Of a stretch of 64,000 bases of DNA, positions 45,310 to 53,430 are shown in pieces. Position numbers and translations under genes: made by a program. The stretch spans positions 1-64,000 of the forward strand of contig NZ_SGXM01000010.1 in assembly GCF_004217045.1 (NCBI RefSeq), given 5' to 3'. The notes below the pieces were generated by a model, which searched no databases, was not told where the DNA came from, and worked only from the letters and a program-made list of their open reading frames with translations. Each line of letters begins with the position of its first letter. Position 1 is the first letter of the stretch. The DNA is from Cupriavidus agavae. Lineage in GTDB: Bacteria; Pseudomonadota; Gammaproteobacteria; Burkholderiales; Burkholderiaceae.

Positions 45310-46319
45310 TGCCGCGCCGCATGCCGGCCACGCTGATCCTCGCCGCCGCGCTGCCGCTCGTGCTGATCCTGGCGATGGGCGCTGGCCGCTACGCCATCGC
45401 GCCCGGCACGGTACTGCGCATCCTGGCCGCGCCGCTGCTGGGCGCGGGCGATTGGAACCCGATCCAGCAGAGCGTGGTGCAGGGCGTGCGGCTCCCCCGC
45501 GTGCTGCTGGCCGCCGTGGTGGGCGCCGGGCTGGCGGGCGCCGGCGCGGCGCTCCAGGCGCTGTTCCGCAACCCGCTGGCGGAGCCGCAACTGCTTGGGG
45601 TGTCGTCCGGCGCCGCATTTGGCGGCGTGCTGGCGCTGTTGTGGCTCGGCGATGGCTGGCCCGTCGTGTCCGGGGCGCTGGTCTGGGGCCTGCTGTCGTT
45701 GCTCGCGGTCTACTGGCTGGCGGGTGCCCGGAAGGGCGAGGGCGGCACGGTGCTGCTGGTGCTGGCCGGCATCGTGGTCAACGCGGTGTTTGCGTCGGGC
45801 GTCTCGCTGATCAAGGTGATGGCCGACCCGCAGAACCAGCTTCCCGCCATCGTGTTCTGGCTGATGGGCAGCCTGGCCGCGGCGGATTACGCGAGGCTGT
45901 GGCTCACGCTGCCCTGCATCGGGCTGAGCCTGCTGCTGCTCTACGGCCTGCGTTTTCACCTGATGGCGCTGGCCGTGGGCGAGGCCGATGCACGCAGCCT
46001 GGGTGTGCCGGTCCGGCGCGTACGCGTGCTGGCGCTATTGGCGGTTGGCATGATCGCCGCATCGAGCGTGGCCGTGTGCGGCGTGGTGGGGTGGGTGGGG
46101 CTGGTGGTGCCGCATCTGGTACGCATGAGCTGCGGCGGCGATCATCGGCACTTCCTGATCCGGGCCGTGCTGGCCGGTGCGGCTTACCTCGTGCTGGTGG
46201 ATACGCTGGCGCGCACGCTCACGCAGATGGAGATTCCGCTGGGCGCATTGACGGCGCTGTTCGGCGCGCCGTTGTTCGCATTCCTGATCCGCCGGCTCGG
46301 AGCGGGGTCGCATGGCTGA
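45309..46319 (+). CDS. FecCD-family ABC permease
   Basis: 336 residues with about ten membrane helices. FecCD signatures: RLPRVLLAAVVGAGLAGAGA, ALQALFRNPLAEPQLLGVSS and GLVVPHLVRMSCGGDHRHFL, the EAA-type contact with the ATPase. The GTG just before the ATG at 45309 is an alternative start. The ATG overlaps the preceding stop by one base. Only one permease gene is present, so a homodimer is expected. Confidence 0.94.
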   Translation: MPRRMPATLILAAALPLVLILAMGAGRYAIAPGTVLRILAAPLLGAGDWNPIQQSVVQGVRLPRVLLAAVVGAGLAGAGAALQALFRNPLAEPQLLGVSSGAAFGGVLALLWLGDGWPVVSGALVWGLLSLLAVYWLAGARKGEGGTVLLVLAGIVVNAVFASGVSLIKVMADPQNQLPAIVFWLMGSLAAADYARLWLTLPCIGLSLLLLYGLRFHLMALAVGEADARSLGVPVRRVRVLALLAVGMIAASSVAVCGVVGWVGLVVPHLVRMSCGGDHRHFLIRAVLAGAAYLVLVDTLARTLTQMEIPLGALTALFGAPLFAFLIRRLGAGSHG

Positions 46320-47079
46320 CTTCGCCTTGCAGTGCCACGGCATCGGGCATCACTACGGCGGGCGGTCCGTGCTGCGCAACCTCTCGCTGGCGCTTCCCCG
46401 GGGTGCGCTGTGCGCGCTGATGGGTGCCAACGGCGCCGGCAAATCGACGCTGCTGAAGATCCTCGCGGGCCAGCTTGCGCCTGCCGCCGGGCAGGTCACC
46501 CGGCGCGGCCGCATGGGCTTCGTGCCGCAGGAAGTCCTTCCAGCGTTGCCGATCGGCGTACTGGAAATGGTGCTGCTGGGCCGGGCCGGCGGGGTCTCGC
46601 TGCTGCGCGCGCCCGGCCGTGCCGACTATGCCGCCGCGCGTGCGGCGCTGGCGCGCGTGGAGGCCGTCCATCTGGCCGACCGCGCCTTCCTGTCGCTGTC
46701 AGGTGGCGAGCGCCAACTGGTGGTGCTGGCCCGCGCGCTGGCCGCCGAGGCGGACGTGCTGCTGCTGGACGAGCCCTGCGCCGCCATGGACTGGCACAAC
46801 CAGGCGGTCACGCTGCGCCTGCTGGCCGAACTGGCGGCGACGGGCATCACCGTCGTGTTCAGCACGCATGCGCCACAGCACGCGCTCGAATTCGCCAGCC
46901 ATGCGGCGCTGCTGTTTGCCGGGGGCGACCACGCGTTCGGCGCGCCGGACCGGATCATGCACGAGGCCGCGCTCACGCGGCTCTACCGCGTGCCGGTACG
47001 CCGCGTGCGCCTGGACGCGCTGCCCCACGCCGGCACGGCGGTGCCGGTTTTTTCGCAACCCACGATGGAGAGGGACTGA
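46312..47079 (+). CDS. ABC transporter ATPase (siderophore/haem type)
   Basis: 255 residues. Walker A GANGAGKST, signature LSGGERQ, Walker B VLLLDEPCAAMDW and H-switch STHAPQ are all intact. FecE/HmuV class, 8-bp overlap with the permease. It energises the importer. Confidence 0.94.
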   Translation: MADFALQCHGIGHHYGGRSVLRNLSLALPRGALCALMGANGAGKSTLLKILAGQLAPAAGQVTRRGRMGFVPQEVLPALPIGVLEMVLLGRAGGVSLLRAPGRADYAAARAALARVEAVHLADRAFLSLSGGERQLVVLARALAAEADVLLLDEPCAAMDWHNQAVTLRLLAELAATGITVVFSTHAPQHALEFASHAALLFAGGDHAFGAPDRIMHEAALTRLYRVPVRRVRLDALPHAGTAVPVFSQPTMERD

Positions 47080-47081
47080 TC

Positions 47082-47711
47082 GTGACGCACAACGTATTGC
47101 ATATCCGCGCCGTCTCGCACGAGATGCCGGCGTTCATCGCCATGCTGCAGGCGCGCGGCATGGCATCGCGCTCGCTGCGCGAGCTGACCGGTGACGATCT
47201 TCGTGGCCGGTCGGCGATCCTGATCGAGGCGCATATCGACCAGCGCGCGATGCTGGCTCACCGCGCGGCCCTGCGCACGCACCTCGATGCCGGCGGGACG
47301 CTGGTGTTCAACGGCCACCTGGTCTATCCGCTGTTCGACGAACTGGACCCGTACCGTGTGGCGGAGGGCCGGGGCGTGCGGGACCTCATCGTCGAGCGGG
47401 TGCATGCGCATCCGGTGTTCGACGGGGTGTCGTGCGAGGACCTGAGCTTCCGCCGTGGCGTGGCGGGCTTTTATGGCCGTGGCGCCAATCCGGCTCCGTC
47501 CGGCGCCGTGGTGCTGCATCGGCTCCGGCAGGACGGCTCGCCGCTGGACTGGGTATGGCGCCGGCCCGGTGGCGGGCAGATCTTCATGCACGGCGGCAAC
47601 AGTTGCTGGATGTATGTCGGGGACCAGACCAGCGCCGCGCGCATCGCGCCACAACTGCTGGACTGGATCGAGGCCGGCGCGCCGGCCATGGCGCACGCAC
47701 CGGAGGCATAA
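47082..47711 (+). CDS. Unknown protein A of the uptake operon, possible class I amidotransferase/ThuA-like fold
   Basis: 209 residues from the GTG at 47082 (2 bp after the ATPase stop, GGAGAGGG upstream). Likely cytosolic: no signal peptide or membrane helix. Alternating strands and helices (SAILIEAHIDQRAMLAH, LDAGGTLVFNGHLVYPLFDE) and a late HGGNSCWMYVGDQTSAARIA resemble glutamine-amidotransferase-like or ThuA-like folds. There is no classical nucleophile elbow (GxCxG). It aligns by eye with the next gene in domain order and in the conserved points HPVF, PSGAVVL, GGGQIFM and LLDWIEAG. I do not know its function. Confidence 0.7.
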   Translation: MTHNVLHIRAVSHEMPAFIAMLQARGMASRSLRELTGDDLRGRSAILIEAHIDQRAMLAHRAALRTHLDAGGTLVFNGHLVYPLFDELDPYRVAEGRGVRDLIVERVHAHPVFDGVSCEDLSFRRGVAGFYGRGANPAPSGAVVLHRLRQDGSPLDWVWRRPGGGQIFMHGGNSCWMYVGDQTSAARIAPQLLDWIEAGAPAMAHAPEA

Positions 47712-47714
47712 GCC

Positions 47715-48329
47715 ATGCGTATCGCATTCGTGGACGGTGGCACGTACTACCACCATGCAACGTTCAACGACCCCGCGCTGCGCGGGACGTTCGATCTGAA
47801 CATCCATGCGCCGGAACTGGTGCATGCCGATCTGTCGCAGGTCGATTGCCTGTACGTGGCCAGTCGGCAGAATCCGGTGGACCTGATCGCGGCGCGGCAG
47901 GCCATCGCGGATTTTCTCGCTGCGGGCAAGCTGGTCGTGGCGCTCGGAGAAACGCGCCCCGATCTATGGCTGGACGGCGTGCAGTGGCGCCCTGGCGAGA
48001 CGAACTTCTGGTGGTGGCTGGAGCCGGGGGCGGATTCCGGTCTGCGCGTCGGTGACGCGCACCACGGGCTGTTCGCGCGGATCGGGCTGGCCGACGCCAC
48101 GTGGCACCGCCATGGCGATCTCGCCACGCCGCCGGGCGCGGTGTCGGTGGTGGATACGCTGGAGGGGCGTTCGGTACTGTATGACGATGCGGTCAGCGGA
48201 CCCGGGCGCCGCATCGTGGCGACGCTCGACCCTTGCTATCACCATGGCAGTTACTTCATGCCGGCCGCGTCGCGCTTCCTGCATGGTTTCCTGCCGTGGC
48301 TGAAAGCGGGGGCGCCGGCGCGACGCTGA
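47715..48329 (+). CDS. Unknown protein B of the uptake operon, paralogue-like partner of protein A
   Basis: 204 residues, starting 3 bp after the protein A stop. It opens MRIAFVDGGTYYHHATFNDP. It then follows the same order as protein A: LAAGKLVVALGETRPDLWLD; HHGLF; PPGAVSVVDTLEGRSVLYDD; GRRIVATLDPCYHHGS; FLHGFLPWLKAG. A late Cys occurs in both. It likely shares a ThuA/amidotransferase-like fold, but the catalytic residues are not evident. The tight coupling to A and the importer suggests a role in processing or sensing the imported iron ligand; this is inference only. Confidence 0.7.
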   Translation: MRIAFVDGGTYYHHATFNDPALRGTFDLNIHAPELVHADLSQVDCLYVASRQNPVDLIAARQAIADFLAAGKLVVALGETRPDLWLDGVQWRPGETNFWWWLEPGADSGLRVGDAHHGLFARIGLADATWHRHGDLATPPGAVSVVDTLEGRSVLYDDAVSGPGRRIVATLDPCYHHGSYFMPAASRFLHGFLPWLKAGAPARR

Positions 48330-48349
48330 CGCCGTGCCCCGGTTCCGGA

Positions 48350-48715
48350 TTACTTGCTGGACTTGGCGCCGTCCGTGTAGGGGTTGTACTTGTCCGACTT
48401 CGCCCCGTCCGTGTATGGGTCGGGTTTGCCGGTCCGTGCGCCATCCGAATACGGATCGCGCGGGCCGGTGCGGGCGCCGTCCGTGTACGGGTCCGCCTTG
48501 GCGGTCGGGGCCAGGTCGGTGCGGGTGGAGGACTTCGCGCCGTCGGTATAGGGGTCGAACTTGCCGGCCTTGGCACCGTCGGTGTACGGGTCCGCCTTGC
48601 CGCTGCGGGCACCCTGGCTGTACGGGTCGTACTGCTTGGTCTGGGCCTGAGCCAGCGGCGCCAGGGCCACGGCGGCCGCGGCGACGATCAGGCTGGATAG
48701 GATGGTCTTGCTCAT
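48350..48715 (-). CDS. Exported DPYTDGA-repeat protein
   Basis: 121 residues from the ATG at 48715 (GAGG upstream at 6 bases). The signal peptide ends LAQAQT. The mature protein is seven imperfect tandem units of about 12 residues with the core DPY(T/S)DGA(K/R), the last being NPYTDGAKSSK. A linker (TRTDLAPTAK) interrupts units three and four. Strongly acidic-aromatic repeats with regular Asp and Tyr suggest a periplasmic structural or metal/ligand-binding role. I do not recognise a family. Confidence 0.8.
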   Translation of the reverse strand: MSKTILSSLIVAAAAVALAPLAQAQTKQYDPYSQGARSGKADPYTDGAKAGKFDPYTDGAKSSTRTDLAPTAKADPYTDGARTGPRDPYSDGARTGKPDPYTDGAKSDKYNPYTDGAKSSK

Positions 48716-48863
48716 GAATACCTCGCCAGATGGGGCGCGATTCAGGGAGCCGCCCGACTGCGCCCACGTTGCTATCGGGCGGACGGCTTGGGCAAGCCTT
48801 GTCGGCTGTCTTCGCGATCTTTGTTCAGGATACTCCCTGTCACCCAAATGCGCAGGCCATGCG

Positions 48864-49394
48864 TCAATGTGCGCGGTCCTTGCGTGGCTTCGGCGTCTCA
48901 CGGATGCTCGATGCAGGCACATCCGTGATGGCATCGGCGGCTTCCCCGACGGCTTCGCCTGCCTCGGCCGCCAGGCCCGGCACGTTCAGCATGCGTCCCC
49001 AGGCGTCCATCCAGGCACGCTGGGTGGCGGCGCCCAATTCCATCATTGACGTTGCGTAGTGCAGCGGAATCGACAGGAACGGCATCTGGCTCGTCCACTG
49101 GCGCGCCACCATCTCTTCCGGGTCCTGCGGGACGAACCAGGAGGCCCAGTCGAACTGCGCTTCCTCGGTCATCGATTTCGTGAAGTCGGTATTCAGGCCC
49201 ACAAACTTGTACCAGCTCTTGACCACGTCCTGGTCGAGCGTGGCGAACTGGGGCAGCTGGGCAAGCGGATTGAAAGACGCCAGCGACGCAAAGGGCGCAA
49301 AAGGCGCAAACGGCGTGAAAGCCGACACCGGCGCGAACGGAAAGGCGGGGAAACCGGGGAAGGTGGGGAACGAGGTCGAAGGATTGCCTGGCAT
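48864..49394 (-). CDS. Low-complexity FAPF-repeat protein with a helical C-terminal domain
   Basis: 176 residues from the ATG at 49394, which has GGAG 8 bases upstream. Residues about 10-55 are Phe/Pro/Ala-rich (FAFAP-like FPFAPVSAFTPFAPFAP). About 60-140 form a helical domain (VVKSWYKFVGLNTDFTKSMT, WFVPQDPEEMVARQWTSQMP, MMELGAATQRAWMDAWGRML). No signal peptide. The amphipathic helices recall granule-associated (phasin-like) proteins, but I cannot confirm this. An upstream frame to 49544 is not supported by a ribosome site. Confidence 0.6.
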   Translation of the reverse strand: MPGNPSTSFPTFPGFPAFPFAPVSAFTPFAPFAPFASLASFNPLAQLPQFATLDQDVVKSWYKFVGLNTDFTKSMTEEAQFDWASWFVPQDPEEMVARQWTSQMPFLSIPLHYATSMMELGAATQRAWMDAWGRMLNVPGLAAEAGEAVGEAADAITDVPASSIRETPKPRKDRAH

Positions 49395-49625
49395 GCGAAT
49401 AGCTCCGGTGGTTGGACCAGTGGACAAGGGCAAGCTGGGGGCGTACGCGCCGCAAAATGCGTTGCCGGGCGCGTGGAACGGCTGTGATGGCTTCGGGAGC
49501 ACACTGGCCCGGCGGCGGAGAACGACCTCCACATCGTCATTCATGTTGCAGCGCGGGTCAACCGCTGAATACCCGTTGTGACGGCAACGCCATCCAGCCC
49601 GTTATGCCGTCTGCGGTGTCGTCTG

Positions 49626-51212
49626 CTATGCCGCCTGCGGCGTGGCACGCGCCAGCAACTGGGCCAGTTCCACGGCCGGCACCGGGCGCCCGAACAGCCA
49701 CCCCTGGCCGTAGTCCACGCCCTGCTCGCGCAGGAAGTCGGCCTGGGTGCTGTCCTCGATGCCTTCGGCCACGATCTGCAGGCCCAGCGACTGGGCCATG
49801 GCGATGATGTGGGGGGCCACCGTGCTCGACGCGGCTTCCTGGCCGATGGTGTCGACGAACGATTTGTCGATCTTGAGCGCGTCGACCTTGAAGCTCTGCA
49901 GGTACGACAGGCTTGAATAGCCGGTGCCGAAGTCGTCGATGTAGACCGGATGCCCGGCGTCGCGGAACGCCTGGATCGTGTCGCGCGCCACGTCGGGCTC
50001 CAGGAAGCCCCGCTCGGTGGCTTCGATGCGGATCTGCCCGGGCGCGATGCCGGTGCCGCGCAGCCGCGACGCCAGCACGCCCAGGAAGCGCCGGCTCTTG
50101 AGGTCTTCCACGCCGACATTGATCGACACGTAGAACGACGGATGTCGCCGCAGCAGCGTGCCCAGTTCGGTCAGCACGATATCGAGCACCTGGTCGGTGA
50201 TCTGCTGGATCAGCCCGGCGTTCTCGGCCATCGGGATGAACAGGTTGGGGCGCACCAGCCGGCCCTGGCGGCGCCAGCGCACCAGCGCCTCCACGCCCAC
50301 GCAGCGGTTGTCGGCCAGCGAGACGATTGGCTGGTAGTGCACGGCCATCTCGTGGCGCCGCACGGCCCCGCGCAACTCGCCTTCGAGGCTGAAGCGCCGC
50401 GTGGCGCGCCGCCACACCAGGATGCCCAGCGGTACGCCAGCCGCCAGGCCCACCAGCAGGCCGCCTGCCAGCAGCGCCTTCCAGTTGGCCAGCAGCGCGG
50501 CGCGCGGGGCCAGCACCAGCACGGCCAGCGGCATCGTGCGCGATCTGCGCAGCACGATGGACGCATCGTCATCGCGCAGTGTCTCGCCGCCTGAGCCGTA
50601 GGCGTGGTCGGCATAGGCCCGTTGCAGGCGGGGCAGGCTGGCGCCCTGCGACACCGCGAAGATCCGGCCGGCATCGGTATTGACCACGGCCAGCCTGCGC
50701 GACTCGCGGTCCACCACGTCGACGAAGTTTTGCGGATCGACGGCCACGTAGTTGCCATTGCGGCCGATCAGCAGCGTGCGGCGCGGGGCGGCAAACGGGT
50801 TGGGCTGGTCGAACCAGAAATCGAGGTTGTCGCGCGTGCGCCAGTCGGGCGGCGGCAGCGCGAGCTGGTCGGCCTGGATCGGCCCCAGCAGCGCCGAGCA
50901 CAGCCGCTTGCCGCCGCGGTAGATGCCGGCGTCCTGGATATGGCGGTAGGTGTAGGTGATACGCCGCATCTCGACGAGCTGCGAGGGTGAGCACGGTTCG
51001 TCACGCAGCGATTCGAGATCGAGCAGCGCATTGAGCGCCTGGGTCATGACGGCCTCGGCGCGGCCCACGGCGGCATCGGCAAAGATGCTCAGTTGCTCGG
51101 ACTCGCGCCGGTTCGCTTCCAGTTGGGCCATGAAAACGCCGATTCCCACCGGAAACAGTGTCGCGAGCATGGCCAGCAGAATGGTCACCAACAGGAACCA
51201 GCTGCGCTGCAT
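49626..51212 (-). CDS. CSS-motif EAL cyclic di-GMP phosphodiesterase
   Basis: 528 residues from the ATG at 51212, with GAGGG about 6 bases upstream. Two membrane helices (about 6-28 and 250-275) flank a periplasmic CSS-motif sensory domain (the CS pair is in EPCSPSQL). The C-terminal EAL domain has VEALVRWRR, ATERGFLEP, DDFGTGYSSLSYL and KIDKSFVDTI, so the metal and catalytic residues are intact. It should degrade c-di-GMP, opposing the GGDEF enzyme at 17.5 kb. CSS phosphodiesterases respond to disulphide state. Confidence 0.93.
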   Translation of the reverse strand: MQRSWFLLVTILLAMLATLFPVGIGVFMAQLEANRRESEQLSIFADAAVGRAEAVMTQALNALLDLESLRDEPCSPSQLVEMRRITYTYRHIQDAGIYRGGKRLCSALLGPIQADQLALPPPDWRTRDNLDFWFDQPNPFAAPRRTLLIGRNGNYVAVDPQNFVDVVDRESRRLAVVNTDAGRIFAVSQGASLPRLQRAYADHAYGSGGETLRDDDASIVLRRSRTMPLAVLVLAPRAALLANWKALLAGGLLVGLAAGVPLGILVWRRATRRFSLEGELRGAVRRHEMAVHYQPIVSLADNRCVGVEALVRWRRQGRLVRPNLFIPMAENAGLIQQITDQVLDIVLTELGTLLRRHPSFYVSINVGVEDLKSRRFLGVLASRLRGTGIAPGQIRIEATERGFLEPDVARDTIQAFRDAGHPVYIDDFGTGYSSLSYLQSFKVDALKIDKSFVDTIGQEAASSTVAPHIIAMAQSLGLQIVAEGIEDSTQADFLREQGVDYGQGWLFGRPVPAVELAQLLARATPQAA

Positions 51213-51419
51213 CAGGAGCCCTCGGGAGACTACGCCGCACGCGGCGCCCTGGCGTGCGGCGCCGTCCCAACCCGTCATGTCTGGCCAGTCAGGGCTGGCT
51301 CTACCTGTTGTGCCCCGAAGAGCATAGCGAACATTGGCCGATCATGTCTGCGACTTCTCGCATTTTTTGACAGATTCGGGCCACCGCGCGCCGACCATGC
51401 GCGCAGGCATCGCCACAGG

Positions 51420-51437
51420 GTAAAGCGATTGCTTTAC
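51420..51437. other. Perfect inverted repeat
   Basis: GTAAAGC and GCTTTAC pair around GATT, a 7-bp perfect stem without a T tail. It is 58 bp beyond the dioxygenase stop and 208 bp upstream of the EAL start. It may be an operator of the EAL gene; nothing more can be said. Confidence 0.3.
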
Positions 51438-51495
51438 GCCCGAAATCGCGGTTGGGGGGAGGTCGGTGGGGTAGCGAACGGAAGTCCGGGCGTTT

Positions 51496-52326
51496 TCAGA
51501 GTTTCGTGCCGGGCACGATGGCAGCCACGCGCGCTGCTCCGTCCAGCGAGGCCATCTGGCCCCGGTCGGGCGGCGGCCCGGGCGGCGCGCCCGGCGGGAA
51601 CGCCTCGCTGCGCGGCAGCGCCGCCGGGTCCACCACCAGCGTCAGCGTGGCGATGTACCGCCCGCTGGCCTCGCGTACGGCGCCGAGCGTGGTGTCGCCG
51701 GCGCGCAGCGCGATGCCGTCGTTGCTGTTCAGCGTCTGGCGCACGCGCCGGCGGCGGTAGGCGGGCAGCTGCGTATACAGATACTCGCTGAGCGCGTCGG
51801 GAAGGAAGCACTGCGTGGTCAGCATCGTGCGGTTGCCGTCGATGACCTTCATGTGCAGGTGGGTGGCGCGGCCCACGTACCAGCCCGGGTAGATGGTCTG
51901 GAACACGGCCACACCGTCGGCGCCGGCGGGCTGGCTGCCGCGCAGGAAGGTCTGCCCGCGCGTGGAGACGCGCCGGTCATGGTCGTCGACCTGGCCCGCG
52001 TAGCCGGAGTACACGCCGGCGGCGTTGCAGTGCCAGAGATCGACGCGCGTGCCGGGTAGCGGCCGGCCGGCGGTGTCTACCACGGTGAAGCGCACTTCGA
52101 GCGGCACGCCGGGCTGGCCTTCGGTGATGTCCTGGCGCACCTTGCCCGGGTCAAAGTAGAACGGGCCTTCGGTGGTCGGCGCGGTCAGCGGCAGTGGGGC
52201 GGCAGGGGTCTGGGCAGCGGCCGGCGCCGTGCGCGACAGCGTGGCGAGGGCGGCGCCACCGAGTCCCATGGCCAGCAGGTGCCGGCGACGCGACGCGGAT
52301 GGCGGCCGCGCGGGGTTTGCGGGCAT
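51496..52326 (-). CDS. Tat-exported intradiol ring-cleavage dioxygenase-like protein
   Basis: 276 residues. The Tat signal (SRRRHLLAMGLGGAALATL) marks export in folded state. The C-terminal domain has the iron-ligand pattern of the intradiol dioxygenases: YSGYAGQ, then YPGWYVGRATHLHMK giving Tyr, Tyr, His, His. These non-haem Fe(III) enzymes split catechol-type rings. An exported member is unusual among classical catabolic ones, but a periplasmic subgroup exists. No partner aromatic catabolic gene is adjacent. Confidence 0.9.
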   Translation of the reverse strand: MPANPARPPSASRRRHLLAMGLGGAALATLSRTAPAAAQTPAAPLPLTAPTTEGPFYFDPGKVRQDITEGQPGVPLEVRFTVVDTAGRPLPGTRVDLWHCNAAGVYSGYAGQVDDHDRRVSTRGQTFLRGSQPAGADGVAVFQTIYPGWYVGRATHLHMKVIDGNRTMLTTQCFLPDALSEYLYTQLPAYRRRRVRQTLNSNDGIALRAGDTTLGAVREASGRYIATLTLVVDPAALPRSEAFPPGAPPGPPPDRGQMASLDGAARVAAIVPGTKL

Positions 52327-52438
52327 CGCTCGCTCCGGTAAGGAATGGGGACGCCCAGTGTACTGCCGGGCGGCGCGCCCAGTGTTTCGGGTCTGTGTCG
52401 GCCCGGCTACACCCTGTGATGGCGCCCGCCCAGGGCGG

Positions 52439-53377
52439 TCAGACCGCCGACTTCAGCACCGCGCCGGTGGCGAAGAAGCTCTGCAGGTTGTCGAACACGA
52501 GGCCGGCCATGGCGGCGCGTGTCTCGTGGGTGCCGCTGGCCACGTGGGGGAGCAGCACGACGTTGTCGAGGCCGAACAGCGCCTCGGGCACGCGCGGTTC
52601 GTCCTCGAACACGTCGAGCCCGGCACCCGCGATGCGCTTGCCGGCCAGCGCATCGACCAGCGCCGCCTCGTCCACCACGGTGCCGCGTGCGATGTTGATC
52701 AGGTAGCCCTGCGGCCCGAGTGCGTCGAGCACGCTGGCCGAGACCATGTGGCGGGTCTCCGGGCCGCCCGAGGCCGCGATGACGAGGAAGTCGGCCCACT
52801 TGGCCAGTGCTTCCAGCGAGGGTTCGAAGCCGTAGGGCACGCCGTCCTGCGCCTTGCGGCCAAAGTAGCGCACCTCCATGTCGAAGCCGCCCGACCGTTT
52901 GGCGATGACGCGGCCGATCCGGCCCATGCCGACGATGCCGAGGCGCTTGCCGCTGACGCGCGTGGTCAGCGGGTACGGGCCCTTGAGCCACTCGCCGCGC
53001 CGCACGTAGCGGTCAGCGGCGCTGACCTGGCGCGCCGCGTCCATCAGCAGCGCGAAGGCGGTATCGGCCACGCAGTCGTTGAGCACGTCTGGCGTGTAGC
53101 CCACGGCGATGCCGCGTGCGCGTGCGGTGTCGAGGTCGAGCTTGTCGAGGCCGACGCCGAAGCTGGAGATCACGCGCAGGTTGGGCAGGGCGCCGAGCAT
53201 GCCGGCGTCAACGCCGGTGGCGGCGCGCGTGGTCATCGCCACGAACTCGCCGCCGTGCTGCGCGAGGTAGCCGGCGGGGTCGCTTTCGGCCCAGAGCGGG
53301 TGGACATCGAAATGCTCGGCCAGGCGGGCTTCGGTCTGTTCCGGGAGCCGGCCGTGCTGCAGGAGGCGTGGTTTCAT
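52439..53377 (-). CDS. D-isomer-specific 2-hydroxyacid dehydrogenase (GhrB-like)
   Basis: 312 residues. NAD(P)-binding Rossmann motif GMGRIGRVIAKR, catalytic Arg (GPETRHMVSA), Glu (DVFEDEPRVPE) and His (LLPHVASGTHE) are present. It reduces or oxidises 2-oxo/2-hydroxy acids; in this operon it may act on the glyoxylate or hydroxypyruvate released by aldol cleavage. Last gene of the minus-strand operon, following the TctC gene by 53 bp. Confidence 0.93.
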   Translation of the reverse strand: MKPRLLQHGRLPEQTEARLAEHFDVHPLWAESDPAGYLAQHGGEFVAMTTRAATGVDAGMLGALPNLRVISSFGVGLDKLDLDTARARGIAVGYTPDVLNDCVADTAFALLMDAARQVSAADRYVRRGEWLKGPYPLTTRVSGKRLGIVGMGRIGRVIAKRSGGFDMEVRYFGRKAQDGVPYGFEPSLEALAKWADFLVIAASGGPETRHMVSASVLDALGPQGYLINIARGTVVDEAALVDALAGKRIAGAGLDVFEDEPRVPEALFGLDNVVLLPHVASGTHETRAAMAGLVFDNLQSFFATGAVLKSAV

Positions 53378-53430
53378 GCGAGAAGAGTCCTTTCTTGTTC
53401 TGGGAGGGCGAATGCCAGTCCTGGGGCGCG

